A DNA stretch of 58,354 nucleotides from JAFGJQ01 sp964586145 (GCA_964586145.1 CAZPHH010000021.1:1-58354); one strand, 5' to 3'; counted from the stretch's first letter, positions 43,453-52,353 are shown. Numbers and translations: made by a program. The notes: generated from the sequence alone by a model not told the origin.

Positions 43453-44469
43453 ATGGTCGAATCACTCAACAGGGCCTTTCTGACCCTCTGCCAGCACATC
43501 ATTGAGCGGCAGCAGAGTTTCCCGGGGGCCACAGGGCAGTTTACGTGGCTTCTCGGCGGAATCACTCTGTCCACCCGGATCATTGAATCCAACGTGCGTC
43601 GGGCGGGCCTGGTGAGCGTACTCGGCTCGACCGGCGAGAAGAACGTGCAGGGGGAGGTTGTACAGAAGCTCGACCGCATCGCCAACGAGACCATCCAGAG
43701 CTGCCTGGGGTATCGGGGCAACGTGGCCATCATGGTTTCCGAGGAAGATGACGGGCCGCGCGTGGTCAAGGGCGAAGGCGAGCACGGTGCGCGGTACATC
43801 GTGCTGTTCGACCCGCTGGACGGGTCGAGCAATATCGAAGTGGATGCGCCCGTCGGAACAATCTTCTCCATTCTCGCCACGCGCGACGACGTGAAGCACG
43901 CGGACGGACCGCTGCCGCACGTTCTCCAGCCCGGCGTCTACCAGGTGGCGGCCGGCTACGTCGTGTACGGCAGCAGCACGGTCCTGGCATACACGACGGG
44001 CCACGGCGTGCACATGTTTACGCTGGACCCCGAGATCGGCGCGTACGTGCTCTATCGGGAAAACGTGCGGATGCCGGCGGCGGGCCGGATCTACAGCGTC
44101 AATGAGTCGAACGTCCGGTCGTTTCCGCGCGGCATTCGTCGCTATCTGGAATGGGTCAAGACGGACGAGGCGGGACCGTACACCAGCCGCTACATCGGCT
44201 CCTTCGTGGCCGACTTCCACCGCACCCTGCTGCGCGGCGGCGTGTTTCTCTATCCGCCGACGGCCAAAAACCCCGAAGGCAAGCTGCGCCTGATGTACGA
44301 GGCAAACCCCATGGCGTTTCTGGCCGAACAGGCGGGCGGAATGGCCAGCGACGGCCGGGAGCGCATCATGAAGAAGATGCCCACGTCGCTGCACGAACGC
44401 ACGCCCCTGATCATCGGCAGCGCATCGGAAGTGGACCGCGTTCTGGGCTACCTGCACGAGTCCGACTGA
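43453..44469 (+). CDS. fbp: Class I fructose-1,6-bisphosphatase
   Basis: Hydrolyses fructose 1,6-bisphosphate to fructose 6-phosphate in gluconeogenesis and pentose phosphate cycling. The 338-residue protein shows the metal-binding sets VSEEDD and LFDPLDGSSNIEVDAPVGTIFSI, then YVVYGSSTVLAYT, YIGSFVADFHRTLLRGGVFLYP and KLRLMYEANPMAFLAEQAGG, all class I signatures. AGGAGGAACGGGCA precedes the ATG, an ideal ribosome-binding site. It ends in a strong terminator shared with the convergent serA-like gene. With tkt and tal it completes sugar-phosphate interconversion in this window. Confidence 0.97.
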   Translation: MVESLNRAFLTLCQHIIERQQSFPGATGQFTWLLGGITLSTRIIESNVRRAGLVSVLGSTGEKNVQGEVVQKLDRIANETIQSCLGYRGNVAIMVSEEDDGPRVVKGEGEHGARYIVLFDPLDGSSNIEVDAPVGTIFSILATRDDVKHADGPLPHVLQPGVYQVAAGYVVYGSSTVLAYTTGHGVHMFTLDPEIGAYVLYRENVRMPAAGRIYSVNESNVRSFPRGIRRYLEWVKTDEAGPYTSRYIGSFVADFHRTLLRGGVFLYPPTAKNPEGKLRLMYEANPMAFLAEQAGGMASDGRERIMKKMPTSLHERTPLIIGSASEVDRVLGYLHESD

Positions 44470-44505
44470 ACGGCTCGGGAACGGCGGACCGCCGCCCCGA
44501 GCCGT
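44470..44505. terminator. Bidirectional terminator between fbp and the serA-like gene
   Basis: Outer stem ACGGCTCGGG / CCCGAGCCGT (10 perfect pairs) enclosing an inner CGGCG / CGCCG stem. It starts one base after the fbp stop and lies 13 bases past the stop of the opposing gene, filling the 49-base gap. T-runs are missing, as for other hairpins in this window. Confidence 0.7.
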
Positions 44506-44518
44506 CCGTCGCTTGTCC

Positions 44519-45475
44519 TCAGTTCACGCAGTTAAGCACCTGGCCGTTGGCCTTGAATGTCTCAACGATGCGGACCGTCTCTTCCGCCACCGCCAACTGG
44601 GCCTGATCCGTTGAGGCCCCGATGTGGTGCGTGCCGTAGACGCGATCGCACTGGATGACGGAGTCGTGGAACTCCTTGTCGTTGGCCCCGGGCTCCTGTT
44701 CGAACACGTCCAGCGCGGCCCCGCGGAGCTTACCGGCCTGGATCGCCTGGGCGACGGCTTTTTCATCCATCACCCCGCCGCGGGCGCAGTTGATCAGGCA
44801 GGCCGTCGGCTTCATCAGGGCGAGCTGGGCGCTGCCGATCAGATGCTTCGTGCCCTCGCCGCCCGGCGTATGCACCGAGATGAAGTCCGATTCCTTCAGG
44901 AGCGTATCCAGGTCCACCTTGCGGGCGGCCAGCTTCTGCTCTGCCGCCGCGTTGGCCACGACGTCCGTGTACAGGAGGTTCATCTCGAAGGCCCTGGCCC
45001 GCTCGGCCAGCAACATGCCGATTTTGCCCAGGCCGATGATTCCCAGCGTCCGGCCCTTCAGCCCCAACGCCTTGCTGTATTCCTTCTTGTTCCAGACGCC
45101 GTTGCGCAAGTCCAGCGTGTTGTGGACGATACGGCGGTCCAGCGCCACGATCATCCCCATCGCCAGTTCCGCCACGGCCGTGCTGTTCATGCCCGGGCAG
45201 TTGGCCACTTTCACGCCCGTGGCGGACGCGGCCTTCACGTCGATCGTGTCGTATCCGGCCCCCGCCCGAATGACGAGCTTCAGCCCGGTGGCGGCTTGGA
45301 TGGCCTCCGCCGGCACCTTCGTGGAACGAACGATCAGAATCTGGCAGGCCGTGTCCTTCAGGGCGGCAACCAGGGTGTCGCCCGCGAGTTCCGGATTGGA
45401 GATGATCTCGCATCCGGCGGCCTTGAGTTGCTCGATACCCTGTGACTCGAACTTGTCGGCGATCAGGACTTTCAT
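44519..45475 (-). CDS. serA: D-3-phosphoglycerate dehydrogenase-like 2-hydroxyacid dehydrogenase, short form
   Basis: A 318-residue NAD-dependent D-2-hydroxyacid dehydrogenase. Substrate-binding half: IVRSTKVPAEAI, LKLVIRAGAGYDTIDVKAA; nucleotide-binding: LGIIGLGKIGMLLAERARAF; catalytic set Arg in NCARGG, Glu in DVFEQEP and His in GTHHIGAST. These motifs favour 3-phosphoglycerate as substrate (serine synthesis), but the C-terminal ACT regulatory domain of long SerA is absent. GAGGTG precedes the ATG. Closely related glyoxylate/hydroxypyruvate reductases cannot be excluded. Confidence 0.9.
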   Translation of the reverse strand: MKVLIADKFESQGIEQLKAAGCEIISNPELAGDTLVAALKDTACQILIVRSTKVPAEAIQAATGLKLVIRAGAGYDTIDVKAASATGVKVANCPGMNSTAVAELAMGMIVALDRRIVHNTLDLRNGVWNKKEYSKALGLKGRTLGIIGLGKIGMLLAERARAFEMNLLYTDVVANAAAEQKLAARKVDLDTLLKESDFISVHTPGGEGTKHLIGSAQLALMKPTACLINCARGGVMDEKAVAQAIQAGKLRGAALDVFEQEPGANDKEFHDSVIQCDRVYGTHHIGASTDQAQLAVAEETVRIVETFKANGQVLNCVN

Positions 45476-45525
45476 GGATGCACCTCGTGCTTGTTACAGT
45501 GGTTGAACCAGATCCGTAAGGTCGG

Positions 45526-45531
45526 ATTCTA
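45526..45531 (-). promoter_or_regulatory. Extended -10 promoter element of the serA-like gene
   Basis: Minus-strand TGG-TAGAAT (TAGAAT at 45531-45526), about 50 bases before the start codon; no good -35 box, as allowed for extended -10 promoters. Confidence 0.4.
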
Positions 45532-45623
45532 CCACAGCCCGAACGCCGGGGGTATGGGGGATGCGGATTCTGCCGCCGGAGCAACGCATAAGGCATAGAA
45601 GCATCGGCGAGCCGGTCGCGGAC

Positions 45624-45641
45624 TCGTGGGTCCGGCCACGA
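45624..45641 (-). terminator. Weak hairpin downstream of the giant FGE-module gene
   Basis: TCGTGG-N6-CCACGA, 38 bases past the stop codon; a six-pair stem without a T-run. Confidence 0.25.
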
Positions 45642-45678
45642 CGGCACGCTTACAGCCTGCGTTGCAGAATTCGGGAAA

Positions 45679-45875
45679 CTACTCGCCTGTGCCGAAGCGA
45701 TTCTGGAATGCAGAGAAGTCGGCCAGGTCGATCGCGCCGTTCATGTTGAAGTCCAGGGCATCACAGCCGGTCGGCGGTGTGTGGGGTTGGGGACCGGTGA
45801 GGCATGCGGCGAACTGGGCATAGTCCACCAGGTCGATGACCCCGTCGCCGTTGGCGTCGCCGGCCCGAACCACGG
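45679..45875 (-). other. Dockerin-like calcium-loop pair of the FGE-module protein
   Basis: Two 12-residue loops, DANGDGVIDLVD and DFNMNGAIDLAD, each followed by a short helix, separated by a Pro-rich segment. In Phycisphaerae this kind of C-terminus is frequent on secreted proteins; partner (cohesin) modules are not encoded in the window. Confidence 0.7.
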
Positions 45876-48800
45876 TGCCCGGCACGCGGACCACGCGGAA
45901 GCCGAGCGTGTTCAGCCCGGATTGGGGCGTTGCGAACTTGCGTTCGCTGTTTGTGATGCCCGGCCCGGAGGCGTCGCCCCACGCCCACGATCCGCCGCGG
46001 ACGGCCCTGGACGTCAGCGCGTACTGGTCCTGCATCCACTCGAAAACGTTTGCGCACAGGTCGTACAGGCCGTATGCGTTGGCGGTGTCGTTTGTGGCAA
46101 AAACGCCGTACGTGGTCCCGTTGTAGTACCCGACCGGCGTCGTGCCCGGCTCGAACGGGTCGCCGCTGGCGTTCCAGTTGGCGTCGGCGAGTGTGGCCGT
46201 GTTCCGGCCGAATCCGTACGTCACGTTCAGATACAGGTCCTGCCGCCACGCCGCCGCCTTGAACCACTCGTTGTAGTCGTCCGCCTGCAGGGCGTTGTTA
46301 TCCATGGGCAGCCGGTAGCCGCGGTAATCCGTCACGAGGGCGGCGCGTTCCGCGTCGTTCATGAAGCGGGCCGACCAGTTCGCCGGTGTGATGGTCAGCG
46401 GCCGCCACGTGCTCAGGCTGGCGCTCGTGTCCTCACCGTAACATCGCTGCAGCGGGCCGAAGCCCTGGTCCAGGGTCAGCCAGTTGCAGAACTTCAAGGC
46501 GCCGTACCACGACACGCCCGTCACCGGGTGGTTGGCGAAGGCGGAATCGGACAGAACGTACTCGCTGCCGCTGAACGTGATACGGCCATTGGCCGCTGCG
46601 TTGAAGATCAGCGTTCCGGTGCCGCTTGTGCCGGTAGTTCCGGTCTGCGCAGAGTGGATGTAGACGTTGCCACTGTCCGTGTCGTGGTACAGGTACTGGC
46701 CACGCTCGTTCTCGAGGTTCGCCAGGGCGTTGTTGAGGAAGGCCGTGAACTGCGCGTTGGTGATTTCGTAAACGCCGATACGGTAGTCGTACTGCGGACC
46801 GCCCGGCTGGTTCTGGGCCTTCGGCACGGTGGCCAGGGCCGGCGGGTCGAGGACCGGCGGCGGGCTGGGCAGCCGAACGGACATGGTCAGCGTGCTGTTG
46901 CCCTTGCCGGTGGTCAGATTGAGGAAGTCAACCTCGCAGCTCTGGTCGGTCTCGAACAGCGACGCCTGCACGTCGTCGATGGTGACGCGCACCTGGGCGG
47001 ACTCGTACGGCTGCAGCGTGCTGCCTGCGCCAAGTCCGTAGTTGAGCCAGACCCACGTGCAGCCCGGTTCGGCCACCACGGTATACGCGCTGGCGGCGGT
47101 ATCGTAGTTCGTGATGGTGTAAATCCGTTCGAGCGGGGCCAGTGTGCCGTCGGCCGCCCGATGCGCTTCCAGGCCGGCTGCCGGTTCGACGGCGATGTGC
47201 GGGCCGATCGTCAGNNNNNNNNNNNNNNNNNNNNNNNNNNNNNNNNNNNNNNNNNNNNNNNNNNNNNNNNNNNNNNNNNNNNNNNNNNNNNNNNNNNNNN
47301 NNNNNNNNNNNNNNTCCACCGTCAACGTGACCGTGCGCGTTTCCTGCCGGCCGCTCGTCAGGTCCTGGAACGTGAGCGTGGCCGTGTGACTGCCGACGGC
47401 AAGGGACATGGCGCCGGTATTGATCGAAACGGCCACCGCCTGGCTGTCCTCCGGGCCGCTGTCCAGGGCGGTGGACGGGATTGAGGCCGCTCCATTCAGG
47501 CTGATCCAGCTCTTGTTGGACGTCACCGAGTACTGAATGGGGGCCGCCCGCAGATTCGTGACGGTGTACTCCTGGGCAGGAGGCAGAGTGGCGTCCTGGT
47601 AGAGGAAGCTGAAACTCAGTCCGTCGGTCGGCGTGACTTCCAGCGGCTCTCGAACGGTCAACTCGACGCGGCGCGTCTCCTGGTAGCCGGTCGTCGTGTT
47701 CTCCAGAGTGATGACGGCTGAGTGCGTGCCGGGGCTCAGCGTGCCGGCGGACGCGGCCAGGGCGACCGTGACGCTGACAGGCGTCTCCGGCGTGACCGAA
47801 CCGGATTGCGAGGACGCTCCGTTCACGGTGCCCCATGATTGGTTGGAACTGACCCGCCAGTTCATCGCGCGCCGTGACGTGCTGGTGATGTCGTAGACGA
47901 CGCTGGTGGTCGGCCCGAAGGGCCCGCCGTACCAGCCGGCGGCGACGATGCCGTTGGTGGGCGAGAACCTGACCGGCTCCGTGATGAGGAATCGGACCGG
48001 GTAAGCGAATGTGTCGCCGGTGGTGATGTCGTCGATCGTGATCTCGGCGATGAAATCCAGCCGGCCCTGCACGACACGGAAGCCGGTGAACGGGTCGACC
48101 TGCTCTGCAAACTGAATTTGGCGCACGTCCGCCCGCAAGGCGGTGGACGCGGATGTGTCGTTCCAGCACCCGCCGCGAACCGCTCGGTTGCCCGGAGCGG
48201 TGCCGTGGTCCTGCATCCATTCCCGGACGTTCCCCGTCAGGTCGAAGAAGCCGTTCCCTGGACCTTCCGTGACGAACGTGTCGTGCGTTGAGCCGTCGTA
48301 ATAGCCGGCCGGCGTCGTGCCGTTGTCGAAGGGATCGCCGCTGCTGCTGTAGTTCGCATCGGCAGGTGTGAGGCTGCTTCGGCCGAAACCGTAGACGCTG
48401 TTCGTGCCGCCGTCCCAGGCGGCAGCCTTGTACCACTCGTTGAACGCCGATGCGTGGGCGGAGCCCTCGTCCATGGGCAGGCGATATCCGGCGTACTGGT
48501 CGACGAGGCTCTGCCGCTCTGCGTCCGTCAGGTCCCGCGCCGCCCACGTCGTCGGATCGACGACCGCCGGGCGCCAGTGGGCTGCCACGGTTGCCTCGAC
48601 ATAGGCGCGCTGGTCACTGGGCAAACCGCTCTGGATCGTCAGCCAGTTGCAGTACTTGACCGCCCCGTACCAGCTTACGCCGACCACGGGGTGATCCCCG
48701 CGGTCGTCGGTCAGAACGTACCCGCCGACTCCTGAATCGTACCGGATGGCCCCGGCCACGTTGCCGTCGAAGATGAGTGTGCCGGACCCCTGGGTCCCCA

Positions 48801-51800
48801 CTTGTCCGTTGGCGCCGGAGGCGTTCACGTATACACGACTGTCATCGATGTCGTGGTAGAGGTACTGCCCGCGGGCGTCGGTGAGGTTGGTCAGGGCGCT
48901 GTTCAGGAAGGCCAGATAGTCCGCGTTGGTGACTTCGTACGCGCCCATGCGGAACGAATAGCGCGGACCCCCCGGCTGCGCGTCGGCGGCGGGAACGTCC
49001 GTCATCGGCACGTACGGCGGAGCGGGGGGCGGCAGGTCGTCGGCGGCCGTCGTTGGAGCGACGGTGAGCGGACGGCTTCCACCGAAGCCGATGACCCCGG
49101 AGGTCTCGGCCTTTCCATCGATGCTGAGCCACGACTGGTCCACGCCCGCTGCCCATTCCACGGGGACCGCTGCGCTGTTTTCCAGGAGAATCGTGAAGTT
49201 GGGCGCAAGGAAGGGACCGCCCGCCGGACCCACACCGGCGTACAGGCAGTCGCTCGTATCGCACGAGACCGCCACAGGGACGCGGGGGCCAGCCTGCGCC
49301 ACGCGGAACCCTGTCCAGGACCGGGTGGCGGACGCGCTGTCTGCGGCGATCGCGGTGTTCGCCAGAGAGGACGCCTGCGTGTTGGACCAGTGCCCTCCGC
49401 GGGTGCCGCGGTACGCCGAGCCGCCGGCCCAGTCCTGCACCCACTCGCTGACGTTGCCGGATGCGTCGTAGAGCCCGTAGCGGTTGGCCGTGTCGGCGGT
49501 CTGGAAGCTGCCGTACTTCCTCCCGTTGTAGTAACCGGCCGGCGTCGGCCCGTTGTCGTAGGGATCGCCGCTGTTCTGGTAATTCGCGTCGGCCCCGGTG
49601 AGCGTGTTGCGGCCAAACCCGTACGTGGTGTTGGCGGCACCCGTCCAGGCGGCAGCCTTGTACCACTCGTTGTACGCGGAGGCGGCGGCAGTCTGCTCGT
49701 CCATGGGCAGGCGATATCCGCCGATCGTGGAGACCAGGGTCTGCCGCTCGGAAGAATTCAGATCGCGCGTGGCCCAGTCCGCGGCGGAGATCACGACCGG
49801 CCGCCAGTCCGCCGCGGCCGTGCCTTCCGTGTAGGCCCGCTGGTCCGGATCGCCGCCTTGCACAACGGTGAGCCAGTTGCAGAACTTCATCGCCCCGTAC
49901 CAGCTCACGCCCGCAACCGGGAACTCCTCTTTGCCCGTCTGGACGACATATGCGTCTGCATCGAAGAAAATGGCTGCCGCGTCACTGGCATCGAAGAGCA
50001 TCGTTCCGGCGCCCGCCGTGCCGACCTCGCCGACCGCTCCGGTGGGGTTGATGTACACGCTGCTGCTGTCCGTATCGTGATACAGGTAGCTGCCCAGGGG
50101 CGTGGACCGGTTGGGCTCGCGGAAGGCGCTGTTCAGAAATGCCGCAAACTCGGCGTTCGTGATTTCTCGCTTGCCGATGCGGAACGTGTACGTCGGTCCG
50201 CCGGGCTGGGCGTCGTCGGCCGGGACGATGGCCATGTCCAGGGTCATGGGCGCATCCCGCACGGAGAGCGTCGCTATGCGAACGGCCGTGTTGCCGGTGA
50301 CGTCGTCGCGGAACAGGATGCTCGTCGTGTACGTCCCGGGCGCCAGGGTGCTGACGACCGCCGCATCCAGTGTGATTGTGACGTCCTCCTCGAAGTCCGG
50401 ACTGATGAGCAGAGCATCACCCCCGGTCAGCTCCGGCTGACCGTTGATCAGCAGCCACGACTGGAGTGGGTCCAGATCGGTCGTGATTTCGCAGATCAGG
50501 AAGCTCGTCTGGTCGTTGATCACCGTGTAGACCGCGGCGGCTGGCGTGAACGGCCCGCCCTGCGGCCCCTCGGTCTCGTACGGGTCTTGCGGCTCCACAG
50601 GCAACGAGCCGGTGATGTCGAGACTGACGGCCCGGGTTTCGAAGAACGACCCGGCGGAGGTCTCATCGAACGTGAGCGTTGCCGGTGCGGCCGGGCTCTG
50701 CAGGAGTTCGTAGGCCTCGTCGTCCAGCGTTACTTCCACCATCGCGATGGCGAAAGGCTCGAGAACGACGGTCGCCTCCGGCTCACCATCGATCCGAAGC
50801 CACGAAGCATCGGACGTGATTTCGATCGTCAGGGTTTTCCAGCAGCGGTTCGTCAGCGTGTACGAGAAGGACTGAGGCGTGAACGGCCCGGAATACGGGC
50901 CGGTAAACGTGCGACTCTCCCCGGCGTCCGGCGTCAGGATGGGCGTCAGGTACGGCTCCGAACGGGCGACGCGGAACCCCATGTAATTCCGCGTGTTCGA
51001 GGGATAGTCGGACGTGGAGGTGTCCGCCCGCACGAAGCTGCCCGGCAGGTTGAACGCGCCCCCGCGCGCCCGCCGCGACGACGGACTGCCGGCCTGGTCC
51101 TGCACCCACTCAAAGACGTTTCCGCTGGCGTCGTACAGGCCGTACCGGTTGTCCGTATCGAGCGTGAGCGTCTGGTCGGCCAGCCGGTTGACTCCGTCGT
51201 AGAAGCCCGCGGGCGTGGTCCCGTTGTCGAAGGGGTCGCCGCTGTTCTGGTAGTTGGCGTCGGCCCCGGTCAGGATGTCGCGGCCGAAGCCGTACGTGGC
51301 GTTGGCGGCGCCGGTCCACGCGGCGGCCTTGTACCACTCGTTGTACAGCGAGGCAGTGGCAGCGGCGTGATCCATGGGCAGACGGAACCCGTGGACGGTG
51401 GTGGCAAGCTGCAGCCGTTCCGACGCGTTGAGGTCTCGCGACTGCCAGTTGGCGGTCGTGATCGTGACCGGATGCCAGTCGGCCGGCGACCCGCCTTCCG
51501 TGTACGCCCGATGCCCGGCGGCCAGCCCCTGGTCCAGGGTGAGCCAGTTGCAGTACTTCAGCGCGCCGTACCAGCTCACGCCGACAACCGGATGGTTCTC
51601 ATACTCGGTCGAAACAGAGTAGACGCCGCCGGCATAGCTGATGCGACCGCCGTCGGTCGCCTTGAACACCAGGGTCCCGGTCCCCGCCGTTCCGGTTATC
51701 CCGTTCTGGGCGGTGTGCAGGTACACGTCGCCCGAGTCGATGTCGAAATAGAGGTAGTGCCCGTGTTCGTTGGTCAGGTTGCCCAGGGCGTCGTTCAGAA

Positions 51801-51984
51801 AGGCGACAAACTCCGCGTTGGACACTTCGTACATGCCAACGCCGAAATCGTGTGTGGGGCCCGAGGGCTGAGCGTCCGTTCCGGATACGGTCGCCAGATC
51901 CGGTTGGATTGCGACGATCGGGGCAAGCGGACCGCCCCCCAGCCCGCTGACGCACGCGATCACCACAGCAGGACACCCACGCAT
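45679..51984 (-). CDS. Giant secreted protein: four FGE/SUMF1 modules, Ig/BACON-like repeats, dockerin-like end (contains assembly gap)
   Basis: About 2,100 codons, including 100 N. The ATG at 51984 has GGAGGAAGCTG before it and starts a signal peptide (MRGCPAVVIACVSGLGGGPL). Four FGE-sulfatase modules of about 310 residues each follow (DNA about 51897-50962, 50238-49293, 49005-48067, 46839-45885), recognisable by YEVSNAEFVAFLN, VVGVSWYGALKYCNWLTL, NEWYKAAAWTGAANATYGFG, LYDASGNVFEWVQD and GFRVAR. Between them lie BACON/Ig-like beta repeats (GPFTP..YTLTN.., SWLRIDG). The end (RAGDANGDGVIDLVDYAQF, DFNMNGAIDLADFSAF) is a pair of EF-hand-like dockerin loops. None of the modules keeps the two active-site cysteines of true FGE, so a binding or structural role is likely. 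True length is unknown because of the gap. Confidence 0.85.
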   Translation of the reverse strand: MRGCPAVVIACVSGLGGGPLAPIVAIQPDLATVSGTDAQPSGPTHDFGVGMYEVSNAEFVAFLNDALGNLTNEHGHYLYFDIDSGDVYLHTAQNGITGTAGTGTLVFKATDGGRISYAGGVYSVSTEYENHPVVGVSWYGALKYCNWLTLDQGLAAGHRAYTEGGSPADWHPVTITTANWQSRDLNASERLQLATTVHGFRLPMDHAAATASLYNEWYKAAAWTGAANATYGFGRDILTGADANYQNSGDPFDNGTTPAGFYDGVNRLADQTLTLDTDNRYGLYDASGNVFEWVQDQAGSPSSRRARGGAFNLPGSFVRADTSTSDYPSNTRNYMGFRVARSEPYLTPILTPDAGESRTFTGPYSGPFTPQSFSYTLTNRCWKTLTIEITSDASWLRIDGEPEATVVLEPFAIAMVEVTLDDEAYELLQSPAAPATLTFDETSAGSFFETRAVSLDITGSLPVEPQDPYETEGPQGGPFTPAAAVYTVINDQTSFLICEITTDLDPLQSWLLINGQPELTGGDALLISPDFEEDVTITLDAAVVSTLAPGTYTTSILFRDDVTGNTAVRIATLSVRDAPMTLDMAIVPADDAQPGGPTYTFRIGKREITNAEFAAFLNSAFREPNRSTPLGSYLYHDTDSSSVYINPTGAVGEVGTAGAGTMLFDASDAAAIFFDADAYVVQTGKEEFPVAGVSWYGAMKFCNWLTVVQGGDPDQRAYTEGTAAADWRPVVISAADWATRDLNSSERQTLVSTIGGYRLPMDEQTAAASAYNEWYKAAAWTGAANTTYGFGRNTLTGADANYQNSGDPYDNGPTPAGYYNGRKYGSFQTADTANRYGLYDASGNVSEWVQDWAGGSAYRGTRGGHWSNTQASSLANTAIAADSASATRSWTGFRVAQAGPRVPVAVSCDTSDCLYAGVGPAGGPFLAPNFTILLENSAAVPVEWAAGVDQSWLSIDGKAETSGVIGFGGSRPLTVAPTTAADDLPPPAPPYVPMTDVPAADAQPGGPRYSFRMGAYEVTNADYLAFLNSALTNLTDARGQYLYHDIDDSRVYVNASGANGQVGTQGSGTLIFDGNVAGAIRYDSGVGGYVLTDDRGDHPVVGVSWYGAVKYCNWLTIQSGLPSDQRAYVEATVAAHWRPAVVDPTTWAARDLTDAERQSLVDQYAGYRLPMDEGSAHASAFNEWYKAAAWDGGTNSVYGFGRSSLTPADANYSSSGDPFDNGTTPAGYYDGSTHDTFVTEGPGNGFFDLTGNVREWMQDHGTAPGNRAVRGGCWNDTSASTALRADVRQIQFAEQVDPFTGFRVVQGRLDFIAEITIDDITTGDTFAYPVRFLITEPVRFSPTNGIVAAGWYGGPFGPTTSVVYDITSTSRRAMNWRVSSNQSWGTVNGASSQSGSVTPETPVSVTVALAASAGTLSPGTHSAVITLENTTTGYQETRRVELTVREPLEVTPTDGLSFSFLYQDATLPPAQEYTVTNLRAAPIQYSVTSNKSWISLNGAASIPSTALDSGPEDSQAVAVSINTGAMSLAVGSHTATLTFQDLTSGRQETRTVTLTVXXXXXXXXXXXXXXXXXXXXXXXXXXXXXXXXXXLTIGPHIAVEPAAGLEAHRAADGTLAPLERIYTITNYDTAASAYTVVAEPGCTWVWLNYGLGAGSTLQPYESAQVRVTIDDVQASLFETDQSCEVDFLNLTTGKGNSTLTMSVRLPSPPPVLDPPALATVPKAQNQPGGPQYDYRIGVYEITNAQFTAFLNNALANLENERGQYLYHDTDSGNVYIHSAQTGTTGTSGTGTLIFNAAANGRITFSGSEYVLSDSAFANHPVTGVSWYGALKFCNWLTLDQGFGPLQRCYGEDTSASLSTWRPLTITPANWSARFMNDAERAALVTDYRGYRLPMDNNALQADDYNEWFKAAAWRQDLYLNVTYGFGRNTATLADANWNASGDPFEPGTTPVGYYNGTTYGVFATNDTANAYGLYDLCANVFEWMQDQYALTSRAVRGGSWAWGDASGPGITNSERKFATPQSGLNTLGFRVVRVPGTVVRAGDANGDGVIDLVDYAQFAACLTGPQPHTPPTGCDALDFNMNGAIDLADFSAFQNRFGTGE
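45885..46839 (-). repeat. FGE/SUMF1 module 4
   Basis: Carries YEITNAQFTAFLN, VTGVSWYGALKFCNWLTL, NEWFKAAAW, VTYGFG, LYDLCANVFEWMQD and RAVRGGSWAWGDASG; ends GFRVVR. No cysteine pair in the segment after RGGSW. Confidence 0.85.
46840..48066 (-). repeat. Ig/BACON-like beta repeats interrupted by the N gap
   Basis: At least three similar units: VVYDITSTSRRAMNWRVSSN, EYTVTNLRAAPIQYSVTSNK and IYTITNYDTAASAYTVVAEP, each followed by a Trp or Ser-Trp and a closing strand such as TRRVELTV or TRTVTLTV. More copies may be hidden in the gap. Confidence 0.65.
47215..47314. other. Assembly gap (100 N)
   Basis: Exactly 100 unknown bases, the conventional size for a gap of unknown length. It falls between two similar beta-repeat units inside one gene; both flanks are in the same strand and frame, which supports but does not prove a single protein. 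Confidence 0.99.
48067..49005 (-). repeat. FGE/SUMF1 module 3
   Basis: Begins MTDVPAADAQPGGPRYSF and shows YEVTNADYLAFLN, VVGVSWYGAVKYCNWLTI, NEWYKAAAW, VYGFGRSSL, FFDLTGNVREWMQD, RGGCWNDTSAS, ends GFRVVQ. One cysteine follows RGG but the catalytic pair is missing. Confidence 0.85.
49293..50238 (-). repeat. FGE/SUMF1 module 2
   Basis: YRF-type start with KREITNAEFAAFLN, VAGVSWYGAMKFCNWLTV, NEWYKAAAWTGAANTTYGFG, LYDASGNVSEWVQDW, RGGHWSNTQAS, ends GFRVAQ. DNA identity with module 1 is high around the NEWYKAAAW and DANYQNSGDP blocks. Confidence 0.85.
50962..51897 (-). repeat. FGE/SUMF1 module 1
   Basis: First module after the signal peptide: YEVSNAEFVAFLN, VVGVSWYGALKYCNWLTL, NEWYKAAAWTGAANATYGFG, LYDASGNVFEWVQDQ, RGGAFNLPGSF, ends GFRVARS. 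Confidence 0.85.
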
Positions 51985-52353
51985 CAGCTTCCTCCGCGTC
52001 GTTCTCGACGGACCGCGCATCCGGGCACATCCGCGCAGACGGTGTGCAGCATCTCCGCATCGCTCGTCGGCCTTGGCCCCTGTTTATCGGACAATCCGTG
52101 GAAGGGCTTCCAGCGAATGCACGGCTTCGGGCAGCGCCGGACGGGAAGGAAGGATGGTTTGCCGAGGCGAGCGGGGTCTGACGCGGGACGAGGCCCGGGC
52201 CTGCGGCCTGTGGCGTTCTCAGGTCAGAACCTCCGCTCGGTTGAGCCGGCCTCCCCTGTGTGACTCACCGGGAATGCAACAGTCCGGCGGTGGGGGCTGC
52301 CCACCGCCGGACTGAAGACTCAGCATCCGCAACCCGTTGTGTCGGTCACGACA
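51985..52353. other. Intergenic region between the prepilin-like and FGE-module genes
   Basis: About 370 bases that should contain the promoter of the giant gene; no confident box was found. The main element is the perfect 15-base hairpin at 52280-52314 just downstream of the prepilin-like gene. Confidence 0.4.
52280..52314 (-). terminator. Strong terminator hairpin of the prepilin-like gene
   Basis: A perfect 15-base inverted repeat, CAGTCCGGCGGTGGG / CCCACCGCCGGACTG, with a 5-base loop, 39 bases past the stop codon on the minus strand and followed there by TTGCATT. It separates the prepilin-like gene from the giant gene downstream. Confidence 0.7.

Noticed and set aside
45679..51984. A diversity-generating retroelement target, because FGE/C-type-lectin folds are common DGR targets
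   Set aside because: No reverse transcriptase, template repeat or adenine-specific variable repeat was seen in the window.
48802..52263. A very long open frame (over 1,150 codons) on the plus strand opposite the FGE-module gene
   Set aside because: It is the mirror of a high-GC coding strand; its translation is Arg/Val/Gly-rich, has no ribosome-binding site or family resemblance, and the minus-strand frame has clear domains.
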